This document shows, piece by piece, positions 1-7,724 of a stretch of 15,026 nucleotides of DNA. Numbering within the stretch: the stretch's first letter is position 1; each line of letters starts with the position of its first letter. The position numbers and the translations under genes were made by a program. Origin of the DNA: Deltaproteobacteria bacterium (GTDB lineage Bacteria > Desulfobacterota_B > Binatia > UBA9968); NCBI GenBank assembly GCA_016193385.1, contig JACPSF010000085.1, positions 1 through 15,026 on the forward strand, written 5' to 3'. The notes under the pieces are model-generated. The model saw nothing but the letters and a program-made list of their open reading frames with translations. It was not told where the DNA came from and ran no database searches.

Positions 1-699
1 TGGTCGACCCTGCCCGAGGCCGTCAGAACCGGGAGGCCCACGCTCTCTGAATTAACCGAGGGCGAAAGAAAGAGATTGCAAGTTGAGGTCGTCGACGCAT
101 TATTTCAAGTTCAGCGGGCCAATGCCTGGCGGCTTGCTGAGGCGCTGGAGGAGACGGGCCTCTTCCAGAAAGAGCTCGATGAGCCCGTAAAAATCCTCGA
201 CCTGGCCGCAGGCTCGGCGGTTTGGTCGATACCTCTCGCCGTGAAATTCGCCGCCGGGCAGGTTACCGCGGTGGATTTCGCTTCCGTATTGGATGTGGCC
301 GAGAGATATACCCGGAAATACGGCGTCCAGAGCCGTTATCGATTTGTCGATGCGGATATTCGGGAAATGGACTTTGGCAGCGATGAATACGACCTCGTGA
401 TCCTGGGTCATATCTGTCATTCGGAAGGGTCCGAGCAAACGCAGCGGCTCATGAAAAAAGCTCTGCGCGCCTTGCAAGGCAATGGTAAGCTCCTCATCAT
501 CGACTACATTCCAGACGAGGAGAGAAAATCAGAGCTCCTACCTTTACTGCTCGCGATCAATGCCCTCCTGGGAACCGAAGAAGGGGATACCTTTACCTTC
601 TCTGAGTACGAGCAGTGGTTGTTAAACGCAGGCTTTAAGGCTGTCCGAAGAGTCCGCGTGGAAGGTCGCTCTCCGATCCTGGCGGCCCTGAGAGGGTAA
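1..699 (+). CDS. Class I SAM-dependent methyltransferase, 5' end outside window
   Basis: This is probably a small-molecule O- or C-methyltransferase that uses S-adenosylmethionine. The frame is open from the first base of the window, and the codons before the TTG at 76 read sensibly (TGRPTLSELTEGE), so the gene begins upstream and this is its C-terminal 232 residues. That leading piece fits the end of an N-terminal winged-helix dimerisation domain. The Rossmann core follows: motif I ILDLAAGSAVWS (codons at about 193-228), an acidic ribose-binding Asp in TAVDFAS, a DADIREMDF segment, and YDLVILGHICHSEG. The C-terminal part has the EYEQWLLNAGF segment usual for this group. The substrate cannot be deduced. 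It is followed 46 nt later by a LOG-family gene on the same strand. Confidence 0.85.
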   Translation, partial: WSTLPEAVRTGRPTLSELTEGERKRLQVEVVDALFQVQRANAWRLAEALEETGLFQKELDEPVKILDLAAGSAVWSIPLAVKFAAGQVTAVDFASVLDVAERYTRKYGVQSRYRFVDADIREMDFGSDEYDLVILGHICHSEGSEQTQRLMKKALRALQGNGKLLIIDYIPDEERKSELLPLLLAINALLGTEEGDTFTFSEYEQWLLNAGFKAVRRVRVEGRSPILAALRG

Positions 700-745
700 C
701 GCGCTTCTTTAATTCCCCCCCACCTTATGTCATAAAGACCGGAGC

Positions 746-1783
746 ATGAAAAGCGCGGGTAGACGAGAGAAACTGACCTTGGACTCGATGGAGCCCGAGC
801 TGCGCGAGTGGCTGGACCGCACGCGTGGTTCTCCGAACGAAGATCTCATCAGCGAAATGGTCCGGACGGCACTGAAGCTGGCCGAGGATCAGGCCAGCCG
901 GGGCGATGTCAAGATCCTCAATCGGGCCTTGAAAGAGCTGCGCTACGCCTTCAAGGTATTCGCCCCTTACCGAGCGGCGCGTAAAGTCAGCATCTTCGGT
1001 TCGACCCGAGTGCTCGATGGCGATCCCTATTACGGCATGGCAGTAAAGCTCGGGCGGCGCCTCGCCGAGGAGGGCTTTATGGTCATCACCGGCGCCGGAC
1101 AAGGGATTATGCAAGCCGGCCATGAGGGAGCGGGAAGGGAGCAGAGCTTCGGCGTCAACATCCAGCTCCCCTTCGTGCAGGAGGCGAACTCGGTCATCCG
1201 CGACGACCCCAAGCTCATCACTTTTCACTTTTTCTTCACCCGCAAGCTGATCTTCGTGAAGGAAGCCGATGCCGTGGTCTTTTTCCCCGGTGGTTTCGGC
1301 ACTCACGACGAAGCGATTGAAGCTCTCACGCTGGCGCAAACCGGCAAAAGCCAGATCGTTCCGATCGTCATGGTCGATCTTCCCGGCGAGGGGTACTGGA
1401 AGGATTGGGAGCTATTTCTCCGCAGGAGGATGTTGGAACGGGGATTTATCTCGGCGCAAGATTTAGGCCTTTTCACGATTGTGGAAGATGTCGATGCCGG
1501 GGTCGGGCTCATCAAGAACTTTTATCGCAACTATCACTCCTATCGCTTTGTGAAGCAGGACCTGGTGATCCGCGTTCTCCATCCTCCGACCGCGGAGCTG
1601 ATCAAGGCATTGAACCAGGATTTTCTGGACGTCCTGTCGGGCGGTGAAGTGCGCCAGACGGCCCCTCTACCCGACGAGATGGATGATCCCGACACGCTTT
1701 CCTTCCATCGGCTCCTGGTCCCCTTTAACCGGAGAGACTTCGGGCGCCTGAGGCAGTTGATCGATCGCATCAATCGGGATTAG
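746..1783 (+). CDS. LOG-family protein (lysine-decarboxylase-like fold, putative nucleotide 5'-monophosphate phosphoribohydrolase)
   Basis: The protein has 345 residues. Residues 80-240 form the LOG/TIGR00730-type Rossmann domain: VSIFGSTRV at 81-89, TGAGQGIMQAGHEGA at 115-129, TRK at 165-167, and the family signature PGGFGTHDE at 181-189, which is complete with its Glu. Members hydrolyse the N-glycosidic bond of nucleoside monophosphates; plant and actinobacterial LOGs act on cytokinin nucleotides, bacterial PpnN on purine/pyrimidine nucleotides. It is longer than the roughly 190-residue minimal LOG proteins, with about 75 extra N-terminal and about 100 extra C-terminal residues, so its specificity is open. 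The ATG at 746 has only a very close GGAG before it; an in-frame ATG at 788 is the alternative start. It lies 11 nt upstream of the DUF1932 dehydrogenase gene, suggesting co-transcription. Confidence 0.85.
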   Translation: MKSAGRREKLTLDSMEPELREWLDRTRGSPNEDLISEMVRTALKLAEDQASRGDVKILNRALKELRYAFKVFAPYRAARKVSIFGSTRVLDGDPYYGMAVKLGRRLAEEGFMVITGAGQGIMQAGHEGAGREQSFGVNIQLPFVQEANSVIRDDPKLITFHFFFTRKLIFVKEADAVVFFPGGFGTHDEAIEALTLAQTGKSQIVPIVMVDLPGEGYWKDWELFLRRRMLERGFISAQDLGLFTIVEDVDAGVGLIKNFYRNYHSYRFVKQDLVIRVLHPPTAELIKALNQDFLDVLSGGEVRQTAPLPDEMDDPDTLSFHRLLVPFNRRDFGRLRQLIDRINRD

Positions 1784-1794
1784 AGAGAGAGATT

Positions 1795-2688
1795 ATGAAA
1801 CGCGTGGGGATTCTGAGCATCGGCGAGATGGGCTATCACTGGGCCCGCCTTCTCTCCGGTCATGGCATAGAAGTCCTGACCTGTGCCAAAGGGAGGAGCG
1901 AAATTACGCAGAAACGCGCGGCCAATGCGGGCGTGCGGCTCGTCCCCTCGTTGAGAAATCTCCTGGGGGAAGCGGATCTCGTCGTTTCTCTGGTGGTTCC
2001 GTCAGCGGCAAAGCCCGTCGCCGCTGGGGTCGCCAGGGCTCTCACCAAGCTGGGGAAAAAGGACCTTCTCTATCTCGATGCCAACGCCATCTCCCCCATG
2101 ACCGCGGGGGCGATCCAGCGGGTGTTGTCGCCCAGCCAGGCGGTCTTCATTGACGGCTGCGTCATTGGTTCTGCCGCCAGGCTCGCCCAGGGGACGGTTA
2201 TCTATCTCTCCGGACCCCAGGCGGAGCGTTTGGAGGAGCTTAGACAGTATGGGTTCTCCATCAGGATCTTGGGGTCCGAGATCGGTCAGGCATCGGCCTT
2301 TAAGATCGTCTATGCGGGTTTAACCAAGGGACTCCAGGGTCTCTTTGTGGAGCTCCTCATCGGGGCGAGAAAATTTGGCTTGCTGAGCGAGATCTTGCGC
2401 CAGTATGACGAGAGCTTTCCAGGTTTGCCGGCCAAGGTCGGCCAGAGCATCGTGGGACTCAGGGTCCACGCGGGCAGAAGGGCTGAGGAGATGGCCGAGC
2501 TCAGTCAGACTTTCCGCCACAACGGTCTGCGGGCGGTGATGGCCCCGGCGACGGGGAAGCTCCTGAGGAGCATCGCATCCCTGAATGCCGGGACGGCCTC
2601 GGAGACCGGGGAGCGGGAAGGGACACTCCTGGAGACGCTGGAGCTCTTCTTCCACAAAGGACTATTGCTGGAAGAAGGATCCCGGTGA
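1795..2688 (+). CDS. NAD(P)-dependent dehydrogenase of the beta-hydroxyacid / 6-phosphogluconate dehydrogenase superfamily, DUF1932 type
   Basis: The protein has 297 residues. The N-terminal Rossmann domain starts at once with VGILSIGEMG (residues 4-13), a variant of the GxGxMG dinucleotide-binding loop. It continues through VVSLVVPS and the family-typical LYLDANAISPMTA (92-104). The C-terminal all-helical domain starts near residue 165 and matches what is known of DUF1932 proteins. K170 in AFKIVYAGLTKG takes the place of the superfamily's catalytic Lys. The family oxidises or reduces 2- or 3-hydroxyacids, but this subgroup has no settled substrate. The ATG at 1795 is preceded by a purine-rich GAGAGAGAG. 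The TPP-enzyme gene begins 30 nt after its stop. A decarboxylase beside a dehydrogenase suggests processing of a 2-oxo or hydroxy acid; that is inference. Confidence 0.85.
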   Translation: MKRVGILSIGEMGYHWARLLSGHGIEVLTCAKGRSEITQKRAANAGVRLVPSLRNLLGEADLVVSLVVPSAAKPVAAGVARALTKLGKKDLLYLDANAISPMTAGAIQRVLSPSQAVFIDGCVIGSAARLAQGTVIYLSGPQAERLEELRQYGFSIRILGSEIGQASAFKIVYAGLTKGLQGLFVELLIGARKFGLLSEILRQYDESFPGLPAKVGQSIVGLRVHAGRRAEEMAELSQTFRHNGLRAVMAPATGKLLRSIASLNAGTASETGEREGTLLETLELFFHKGLLLEEGSR

Positions 2689-2700
2689 CCAAAACCGAAA

Positions 2701-2708
2701 AAAGGAGG
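2701..2708 (+). promoter_or_regulatory. Shine-Dalgarno site selecting a GTG start
   Basis: AAAGGAGG lies 10 nt upstream of the GTG at 2719. It is the strongest ribosome-binding site in this cluster, and it supports GTG 2719 as the start of the TPP enzyme gene. Confidence 0.7.
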
Positions 2709-2718
2709 CGGGATTAAA

Positions 2719-4503
2719 GTGGCAAAGGCAACTGCGGCGAGAAGCGAGAAGAAGCAGCCCGAGTACGGCTCCGACGTGATCGTGGATTTGATGAAGGCTT
2801 TTGATATCGAGTACGCGGCCTTCAACCCCGGCGCGACCTTTCGCGGGATTCACGACTCCATCGTCAACTACGGCGGCAATTATAAACCGGAAGTCATTTT
2901 CTGCTGCCACGAGGAGATTTCCGTGGCGTTAGCCCACGGCTATGCCAAGGCCAAGGGAAAACCGATGGTCGCGATCGTCCACAACATCGTGGGGCTGCAG
3001 CACGCGAGTATGGCGATTTTCAACGCCTGGTGCGACCGCGTGCCGGTCATCGTGCTGGGCGGGACAGGGCCGATGAACACGAAGCGCCGGCGTCCCCGCA
3101 TCGATTGGATCCACACCGCCCTGGTGCAGGGGACACAGGTGCGCGACTACGTGAAGTGGGACGATCAACCCTTCAACCTCGCCAGCGTCCCGGAGTCGTT
3201 CGTCCGCGGCTATCGCATCGCGACTACGGAGCCGATGGCACCGCTCTACATCAACTACGACGCCGATTTGCAGGAGGATCCGGTCAAAGAACCGGTCGAG
3301 ATACTCGACCTGAGCCGCTTCGCGCCTCCGGCCCCGATCCAGGCAAATTCGGAGGCCTTGCGCCGGGCCGCCGAGCTTCTGGTCGGGGCCAGATCCCCGT
3401 TGATTATCGCCGATCTGCTCGGGCGGAACCCCGAGTCTGTTGCTTTCTTGGCCGAGCTGGCGGAGCTTTTGGCCGCTCCCGTGATCGATAAGGGCAACCG
3501 CTTCAATTTTCCGACCACGCATCCGCTCGACGCCACGGGAGGGGCACAGGAACTCTTGCAGAAAGCCGACGTGATTCTCGCGCTCGATGTGATCGATCTT
3601 TACGGCTCTCTCACCCGGGTGAGCAAGCGCACCCGCGCCTGCGAGTACGTGACCCAACCTTCCGTGAAAATCGTTCACATATCCATGAACGACATGCTGG
3701 TTCGCAGTTGGGCCGCCGATTATCAGGTGCTGCAACCTGTCGATGTTCCGATCTCGGCTGATACCTCGGTGGCTCTGCCAGAACTGATCCGGATCTGCCG
3801 GGATATGGTCGGCGGCGATGCGCAGCGGAGGTCCGCGATCGAGGCCCGTCTGGCTGAAATGAAAAAGAGACATGAGACCACACGCGCCCGCTGGGCAGAG
3901 GAGGCGCGGTCCCATGCCGGGCGCCGCGAGATTTCAACGGCATTTCTGGCCTATGAACTAGGGGAGGTAATCAAGAAGGAGGATTGGGTGCTCGTCAACG
4001 GGACATCCAACGGCTGGGCACGCAGGCTTTGGAATTTTACCCGACCTGGCCAATATCTCGGAACCAGCGGCGGGGCCGGGGTGGGCTACGGCATGAGCGC
4101 CTCGATTGGCGCGGCCCTGGCTCATCTCGATACCGGCAAGCTCTGCGTCGATATTCAGGCGGACGGAGATCTTTTGATGACCTCCAGCTCCCTGTGGACG
4201 GCGGCTCATCACAAGATCCCGCTGCTGATCGTCATGCATAATAATCGGTCCTTCTATAACTCCGAGGAGCATGGGATCGAGGTCGCCGAGTTTCGCAAGA
4301 GACCGGTCCAGAACGCGGGCATCGGCACGCATGTGGATGACCCGGAGGTCGATTTCGCCAGGATGGCGGGATGTTTCGGCGTCCACGCGGAGGGGCCGGT
4401 CAGAAGCACCGCTGAACTCCGACCGGCGCTCGAAAGGGCGCTCAAAGTGGTCAAAGAGAAGAAACTCCCCGCTCTGGTCGACGTGGTGGCGGAAGCGCGC
4501 TAG
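2719..4503 (+). CDS. Thiamine-diphosphate-dependent enzyme, acetolactate synthase / benzoylformate decarboxylase-like
   Basis: The protein has 594 residues with the three-domain layout of the decarboxylase/acetolactate-synthase superfamily. The N-terminal PYR domain (about 18-185) carries CCHEEISVALAHGYAKA, with E65 in the place of the cofactor-activating Glu. The central Rossmann-like domain spans about 210-360, and the C-terminal PP domain about 405-590. The diphosphate/Mg motif is ADGD (481-484), then NN at 508-509; the usual first Gly of GDG is Ala here. The N-terminal NPGATFRGIHDSI replaces the common xPGxxxxP loop and should matter for substrate choice. It is not a confident IlvB: no ilvN or ilvC is nearby, and the partner gene is a DUF1932 dehydrogenase. 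More likely it acts on a 2-oxo acid or acyl-CoA substrate that cannot be named. The start is GTG with a good ribosome-binding site. Confidence 0.85.
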   Translation: MAKATAARSEKKQPEYGSDVIVDLMKAFDIEYAAFNPGATFRGIHDSIVNYGGNYKPEVIFCCHEEISVALAHGYAKAKGKPMVAIVHNIVGLQHASMAIFNAWCDRVPVIVLGGTGPMNTKRRRPRIDWIHTALVQGTQVRDYVKWDDQPFNLASVPESFVRGYRIATTEPMAPLYINYDADLQEDPVKEPVEILDLSRFAPPAPIQANSEALRRAAELLVGARSPLIIADLLGRNPESVAFLAELAELLAAPVIDKGNRFNFPTTHPLDATGGAQELLQKADVILALDVIDLYGSLTRVSKRTRACEYVTQPSVKIVHISMNDMLVRSWAADYQVLQPVDVPISADTSVALPELIRICRDMVGGDAQRRSAIEARLAEMKKRHETTRARWAEEARSHAGRREISTAFLAYELGEVIKKEDWVLVNGTSNGWARRLWNFTRPGQYLGTSGGAGVGYGMSASIGAALAHLDTGKLCVDIQADGDLLMTSSSLWTAAHHKIPLLIVMHNNRSFYNSEEHGIEVAEFRKRPVQNAGIGTHVDDPEVDFARMAGCFGVHAEGPVRSTAELRPALERALKVVKEKKLPALVDVVAEAR

Positions 4504-4730
4504 GCCCTATCCCGGGCTTGACTTCCCTGCGGGACGGCGACGAGATACGGGAGCAGGTCATCTCCCTGAGAAAACGGGTAACCCAGATCCACTAAGCGGG
4601 ATCCCATGGACCCCTCAGTTTCACAGCCGTTCCTCCCTGTTGTTTAAGCTCGGCGAGGAAGTGCACGTGGGCCAGGGGACTGGGTTTAGGTTGCGGAAGT
4701 ATTGCCTAGGTCTTGGGAAGAAGATGGCTG

Positions 4731-5132
4731 TTATAACCAGAGGATCTCCACCATGTGGCTGATCGACTTAAACTCTGGATCGCCGGTAACGATTCTTGCG
4801 CCCAGTTGCATGGCCGTGCCTGCGGCAAAAGCGTCTGCCAGAGAGAGTTTGTGCTGCGCCTTCAAGCGGGCCGCCTGCCAAATGATTTCAGGAGTTGTGG
4901 ATACTACCTCAATCGGCAAGGTTTCCATCTGGGCGGCGATGGTTTTTGCTTGGTTATCCCCGGCCCGTCGGATGGTGAGATAATAGACTTCCGCCAAGTT
5001 GATCTCATGGAGCAGGAGCTTTTCTCTGGTCTCCTTGGCCTTACGCAGGAGATCCTCAACCGTCTGAGCGCCCTTTTCGTTTTGAAGCCAGGCCATGACG
5101 GCGAATGAGTCGAGCAAACTTCTTTTCTTCAT
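4731..5132 (-). CDS. vapC: PIN-domain ribonuclease toxin, VapC family
   Basis: The protein has 133 residues, normal for VapC. The four acidic residues expected for the PIN Mg2+ site are visible: D8 in SLLDSFAVMAWL, E48 in INLAEVYY, D100 in LSLADAFAAG and D118 in IVTGDPEF. VapC toxins are endoribonucleases, typically cutting tRNA or rRNA, and are held inactive by the partner antitoxin. The gene lies just downstream of vapB on the minus strand and overlaps its 3' end by 77 nt in another frame, so the codon for D8 sits inside vapB. The ATG at 5132 is preceded by little Shine-Dalgarno sequence, which fits translation coupled to vapB. It is convergent with the TPP enzyme gene, and the 227 nt between them show no clear terminator. 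Confidence 0.9.
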   Translation of the reverse strand: MKKRSLLDSFAVMAWLQNEKGAQTVEDLLRKAKETREKLLLHEINLAEVYYLTIRRAGDNQAKTIAAQMETLPIEVVSTTPEIIWQAARLKAQHKLSLADAFAAGTAMQLGARIVTGDPEFKSISHMVEILWL

Positions 5133-5361
5133 GTTGTCTATCCCTCCGCCGCTCCTGAATGAGGGCCCGGGTGAGGGACGGCCCTCCCCTCAGGACGCCC
5201 CGGAGGTCCCGGATGGGGTCCTCGGGGAGTGGTTCCAGAGCGATCCGTCTTTCGCTTTCCACAGTGATCAGGACCTTTCTCCCTGGCTTGAGCCCGATCT
5301 TTTTGCGAATCTCAGCAGGAATAACGACCTGGCCCTTGGCAAGAGTTTTAACAATTGGCAT
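5056..5361 (-). CDS. vapB: SpoVT/AbrB-type antitoxin, VapB family
   Basis: The protein has 101 residues. Residues 1-45 are a swapped-hairpin AbrB/MazE DNA-binding domain: KTLAKGQVVIPAEIRKKIGL, then LKPGRKVLITV. The DPIRDLRGVLRGGPSLTRAL segment (48-67) is the usual linker and toxin-wrapping helix of VapB antitoxins of this class, which often end soon after an Arg-rich helix like RERRR. Here the frame continues for 25 more residues, strongly basic (RRHGLASKRKGRSDG), read from the same DNA as the first 25 codons of vapC. Known antitoxins of this type bind their promoter and neutralise the toxin. A TTGACA promoter and a small inverted repeat lie just upstream, consistent with autoregulation. Confidence 0.88.
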   Translation of the reverse strand: MPIVKTLAKGQVVIPAEIRKKIGLKPGRKVLITVESERRIALEPLPEDPIRDLRGVLRGGPSLTRALIQERRRDRQHEEKKFARLIRRHGLASKRKGRSDG

Positions 5362-5364
5362 ATG

Positions 5365-5391
5365 GTTTACCTTACAAGCTAAAGGTTTAAC
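5365..5391 (-). promoter_or_regulatory. Candidate VapB operator (short inverted repeat)
   Basis: ACCTT at 5369-5373 pairs with AAGGT at 5382-5386. The arms extend imperfectly as GTTTACCTT and AAGGTTTAAC. The repeat lies between the predicted promoter and the vapB start codon, where an autorepressing AbrB-type antitoxin would bind. The core is only 5 bp, so this is a candidate. Confidence 0.3.
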
Positions 5392-5400
5392 ATCAAGAGA

Positions 5401-5429
5401 AAAGTATAACGGAACAAGGCTTATGTCAA
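5401..5429 (-). promoter_or_regulatory. Sigma70-like promoter for vapBC
   Basis: On the minus strand a perfect TTGACA (-35, bases 5424-5429) is followed by overlapping -10 candidates. TATACT (5403-5408) has a 15-nt spacer and TACTTT (5401-5406) a 17-nt spacer. The vapB ATG is about 40 nt further on. The 190 nt between this promoter and the end of the radical SAM gene (5430-5618) hold nothing I recognise. Confidence 0.6.
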
Positions 5430-5618
5430 CAGGGGACCGGGAGCCCTATTCGGCGCTGCAGGACCTGGAGTGCTATCTCAGAATTTCCTCCCATTGTTCG
5501 TTTCATATGTCACCTATCCAATTATCGGAAGGCAGAGAAAAGCAGGCTTAGCAAGCGTTGCAATCTCGATGATCATAGATTTTTACGAAACAATTTAATC
5601 GACGGAAGATGGGAAGAC

Positions 5619-7724
5619 CTAATCCGTGCGGTGGGAGGCCCTGTTGAAGGTGAGGGCAAAAGAAGTGGTCAGAAAGAAATCCTTGATGAGAGTGGTGGTC
5701 AGTTTCCCGAGATCGATGTTCCAGATCCTCATGCCTCGAAGTTGCTCCATCGTGTTACTCCAGAAGCGTTGGAGCGGCTCCCGAGAATATAGCGCCCGGT
5801 TGCTCAAGGCGTCGAACTTGGCGTGAACAAGCTGGTATTTTGATGGCAGACTATGGCGCAGGCGGGCGTAGGCTTCCTGCCATTCCTGTATCCTGCTTCC
5901 TAGACGTATATTCATGTGGATACGGGCCATCTCGTCAAGCCATCCGCGGGCGGCCTCTCCCTCTCGCGTGAGATGGAGCCGCAGTTCCTGTAGCCTTCCT
6001 TGGAGTCCCTCCCATTGCCGCAGAAAGGCATTCAAATCTCTTCGCGTGAGAAGTATCTTTGAAGATAGCTCCTCGAAGGGATCGAGCAAGGCCTTGGCTC
6101 GAGCGGGGAGCGTCGCCTTCGCGTTGCTGTAGGTCTTCTGCCATTCCGCAACCTTGAGGGCCTGCCATATCTCTCCCTGAATTCTCTGCACCTCTTCAAG
6201 CCATCTTTCTTCTTTCTCACTCTTCTTTCTTGTCTGGAGCCACACCTCTTCCATCTCCTTGATAAACTTGGCCCACGAGATGAAGAGTTGAACGACCTCT
6301 CGGGCACGTTTCCAGAGGTGCACGGGCAGGGGGTCGATCGCGAAACCAGGTCTGCGCGAGAGCCGGTCTTTCAATCTAAAGAAACCGGCAATCATCGGAT
6401 GCTGTTTCTCGATAAGGGCCGCGTTCTTATACCAGAAGAAAACAGACATGAGATTCCAATAGACCTTGGGGTTATGGTTCCATTTCGAGAGGATCTTAAT
6501 CATGTTCTCTTTGCTATAGAACGTCTTCCAGGCATCCTCATAAGCCCGGGTCCACTCCTCGGCGGTCATCTGAGGATGCTTGATGGTTGCGTGGAAGGAA
6601 TCGCGCTTGTTGAAATCCGGGTCCATCCACTCTCCGTGCCGCTTCATCTCGCGGTGGTCATGGGACCCGGGCAGCGGCGTCAGCATGAAGAAAGAGGCCT
6701 GGTCCGCCTGGATGACATCCGAGAGGTAGCGGATGTCCTGCGGCACCTGCTCCTTGGTGTCGAAGGGGAGACCGATGATGTACCCGGCGTGGACGACTAC
6801 TCCGGCATCGTGCCATTCCTTGATGATCTTCTGATACTCTTCGACGTGATTTTGGGCCTTTCCTTCGGCCTTGAGATTCTGGGGATTCACGCTCTCCATG
6901 CCGATAAATACCTGGGTGCAGCCCGCTTGGCCGGCGAGCTTCACGAAATCCTTGGGCTTGCGGGCCAGGTCCACCTGCATCATGAAGGAGATCTTGATGC
7001 CTTCTTTTCGCAAACGAATGATCGCCTCGAAGGTCTCTCGCCAGAGCTTTTTCCGGGCGAAGTTATCGTCGGTGAAAAAGTAAAAGGATGTGCCGTGCGC
7101 GTGATAATTGCGGCGCAAAAGCGCGGCGATGCTTTCCGGGCTCCGCTCGCGCATCTTTCTGCCCTGAACGTTGATAATGGTACAAAAGGAGCATGCGAAC
7201 GGACAGCCCCGCGAGGTGTCGGCGGTTCCGAAGGCGGGCTTGGCAAAGTGCTTCATGGTCTTGGGGCTCGTCAGGGGGAGGGGAGCCTCGTGAATGTCCA
7301 CCAGATTCTGGAGATCCTGGGCATAGTGATACACGGGTTTAAGCCGCCCCTTGAGGCAGTCGGAAAGGATCTCGTCCCACTTTCCCTCGACCTCGCCGGA
7401 CACGACTGTGATCGACTCGCGAACCATCTCCTGGATATCGGGCTCTTCCATCCCCAGCATGGATATGGTCCCGCTGGTGTGGAAGCCGCCGATCATGACG
7501 TCGATGGCACGGGCTCTGAACTGTTTCGCCAGATCCAGCGCCCGCGGGAACTGGTTGGGAAGAACGCTGAGGGTATTGCTAGGCAACACCCCTTTCCAGA
7601 AGCGAACGACATACCCCTCGTCGTCGTATTTGGAGGGTTTGATCAGAACAATCCGGAATCTCTTGATCCGCGGTTTTACTGTCAACGCGCGAGCCGCCTC
7701 GGCACTTGTAAGTTGCTGCAACAT
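5619..7724 (-). CDS. Radical SAM protein with B12-binding-like N-terminus and duplicated helical C-terminal extension
   Basis: The protein has 701 residues. The N-terminal region (about 20-165) looks like the Rossmann-type cobalamin-binding domain of B12-radical SAM proteins, with RIVLIKPS (24-31) and DVMIGGFHTSG (75-85). I do not see the DxHxxG cobalamin-ligand motif. The radical SAM core follows (about 168-400). Its 4Fe-4S cysteines are C174, C178 and C181 in RGCPFACSFC, and FFTDDNF, QVFIGMES and YIIGLPFDT lie further on. After residue 450 come about 250 residues of mostly helical, Trp/Arg/Glu-rich sequence. This contains two copies of one unit and ends in a hydrophobic stretch near 676-693. 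Relatives of the core include methyltransferases, methylthiotransferases and hopanoid or bacteriochlorophyll enzymes; the substrate here is unknown. The gene has its own promoter and is divergent from ftsE. It has only a weak AAGGT next to its ATG. Confidence 0.85.
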   Translation of the reverse strand: MLQQLTSAEAARALTVKPRIKRFRIVLIKPSKYDDEGYVVRFWKGVLPSNTLSVLPNQFPRALDLAKQFRARAIDVMIGGFHTSGTISMLGMEEPDIQEMVRESITVVSGEVEGKWDEILSDCLKGRLKPVYHYAQDLQNLVDIHEAPLPLTSPKTMKHFAKPAFGTADTSRGCPFACSFCTIINVQGRKMRERSPESIAALLRRNYHAHGTSFYFFTDDNFARKKLWRETFEAIIRLRKEGIKISFMMQVDLARKPKDFVKLAGQAGCTQVFIGMESVNPQNLKAEGKAQNHVEEYQKIIKEWHDAGVVVHAGYIIGLPFDTKEQVPQDIRYLSDVIQADQASFFMLTPLPGSHDHREMKRHGEWMDPDFNKRDSFHATIKHPQMTAEEWTRAYEDAWKTFYSKENMIKILSKWNHNPKVYWNLMSVFFWYKNAALIEKQHPMIAGFFRLKDRLSRRPGFAIDPLPVHLWKRAREVVQLFISWAKFIKEMEEVWLQTRKKSEKEERWLEEVQRIQGEIWQALKVAEWQKTYSNAKATLPARAKALLDPFEELSSKILLTRRDLNAFLRQWEGLQGRLQELRLHLTREGEAARGWLDEMARIHMNIRLGSRIQEWQEAYARLRHSLPSKYQLVHAKFDALSNRALYSREPLQRFWSNTMEQLRGMRIWNIDLGKLTTTLIKDFFLTTSFALTFNRASHRTD
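5751..5942 (-). repeat. Copy 2 of an internal protein repeat in the radical SAM C-terminal extension
   Basis: These are residues 595-658, running from WLDEMARIHMNI to LQRFWSNT. They align without gaps to residues 508-571 (WLEEVQRIQGEI onward). The copies are diverged at DNA level, so the duplication is old and looks conserved at protein level. Confidence 0.75.
6012..6203 (-). repeat. Copy 1 of an internal protein repeat in the radical SAM C-terminal extension
   Basis: These are residues 508-571. An ungapped comparison with residues 595-658 gives 19 identities in 64 positions. Shared landmarks, in order, are WL-E, RI, I, EWQ, Y, LP, F, LS, L, R, L and F. The spacing between copies is 87 residues. 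Confidence 0.75.

Noticed and set aside
725..735. Perfect small palindrome TTATG-T-CATAA just upstream of the LOG gene
   Set aside because: Arms of 5 bp are expected by chance at this scale, and there is no adjacent regulator gene or second copy in the window.
2929..3915. A 328-codon open frame on the minus strand within the TPP enzyme gene
   Set aside because: It is a composition shadow of a well-supported TPP-dependent enzyme, and the translation is His/Arg/Gly-rich with no family motifs.
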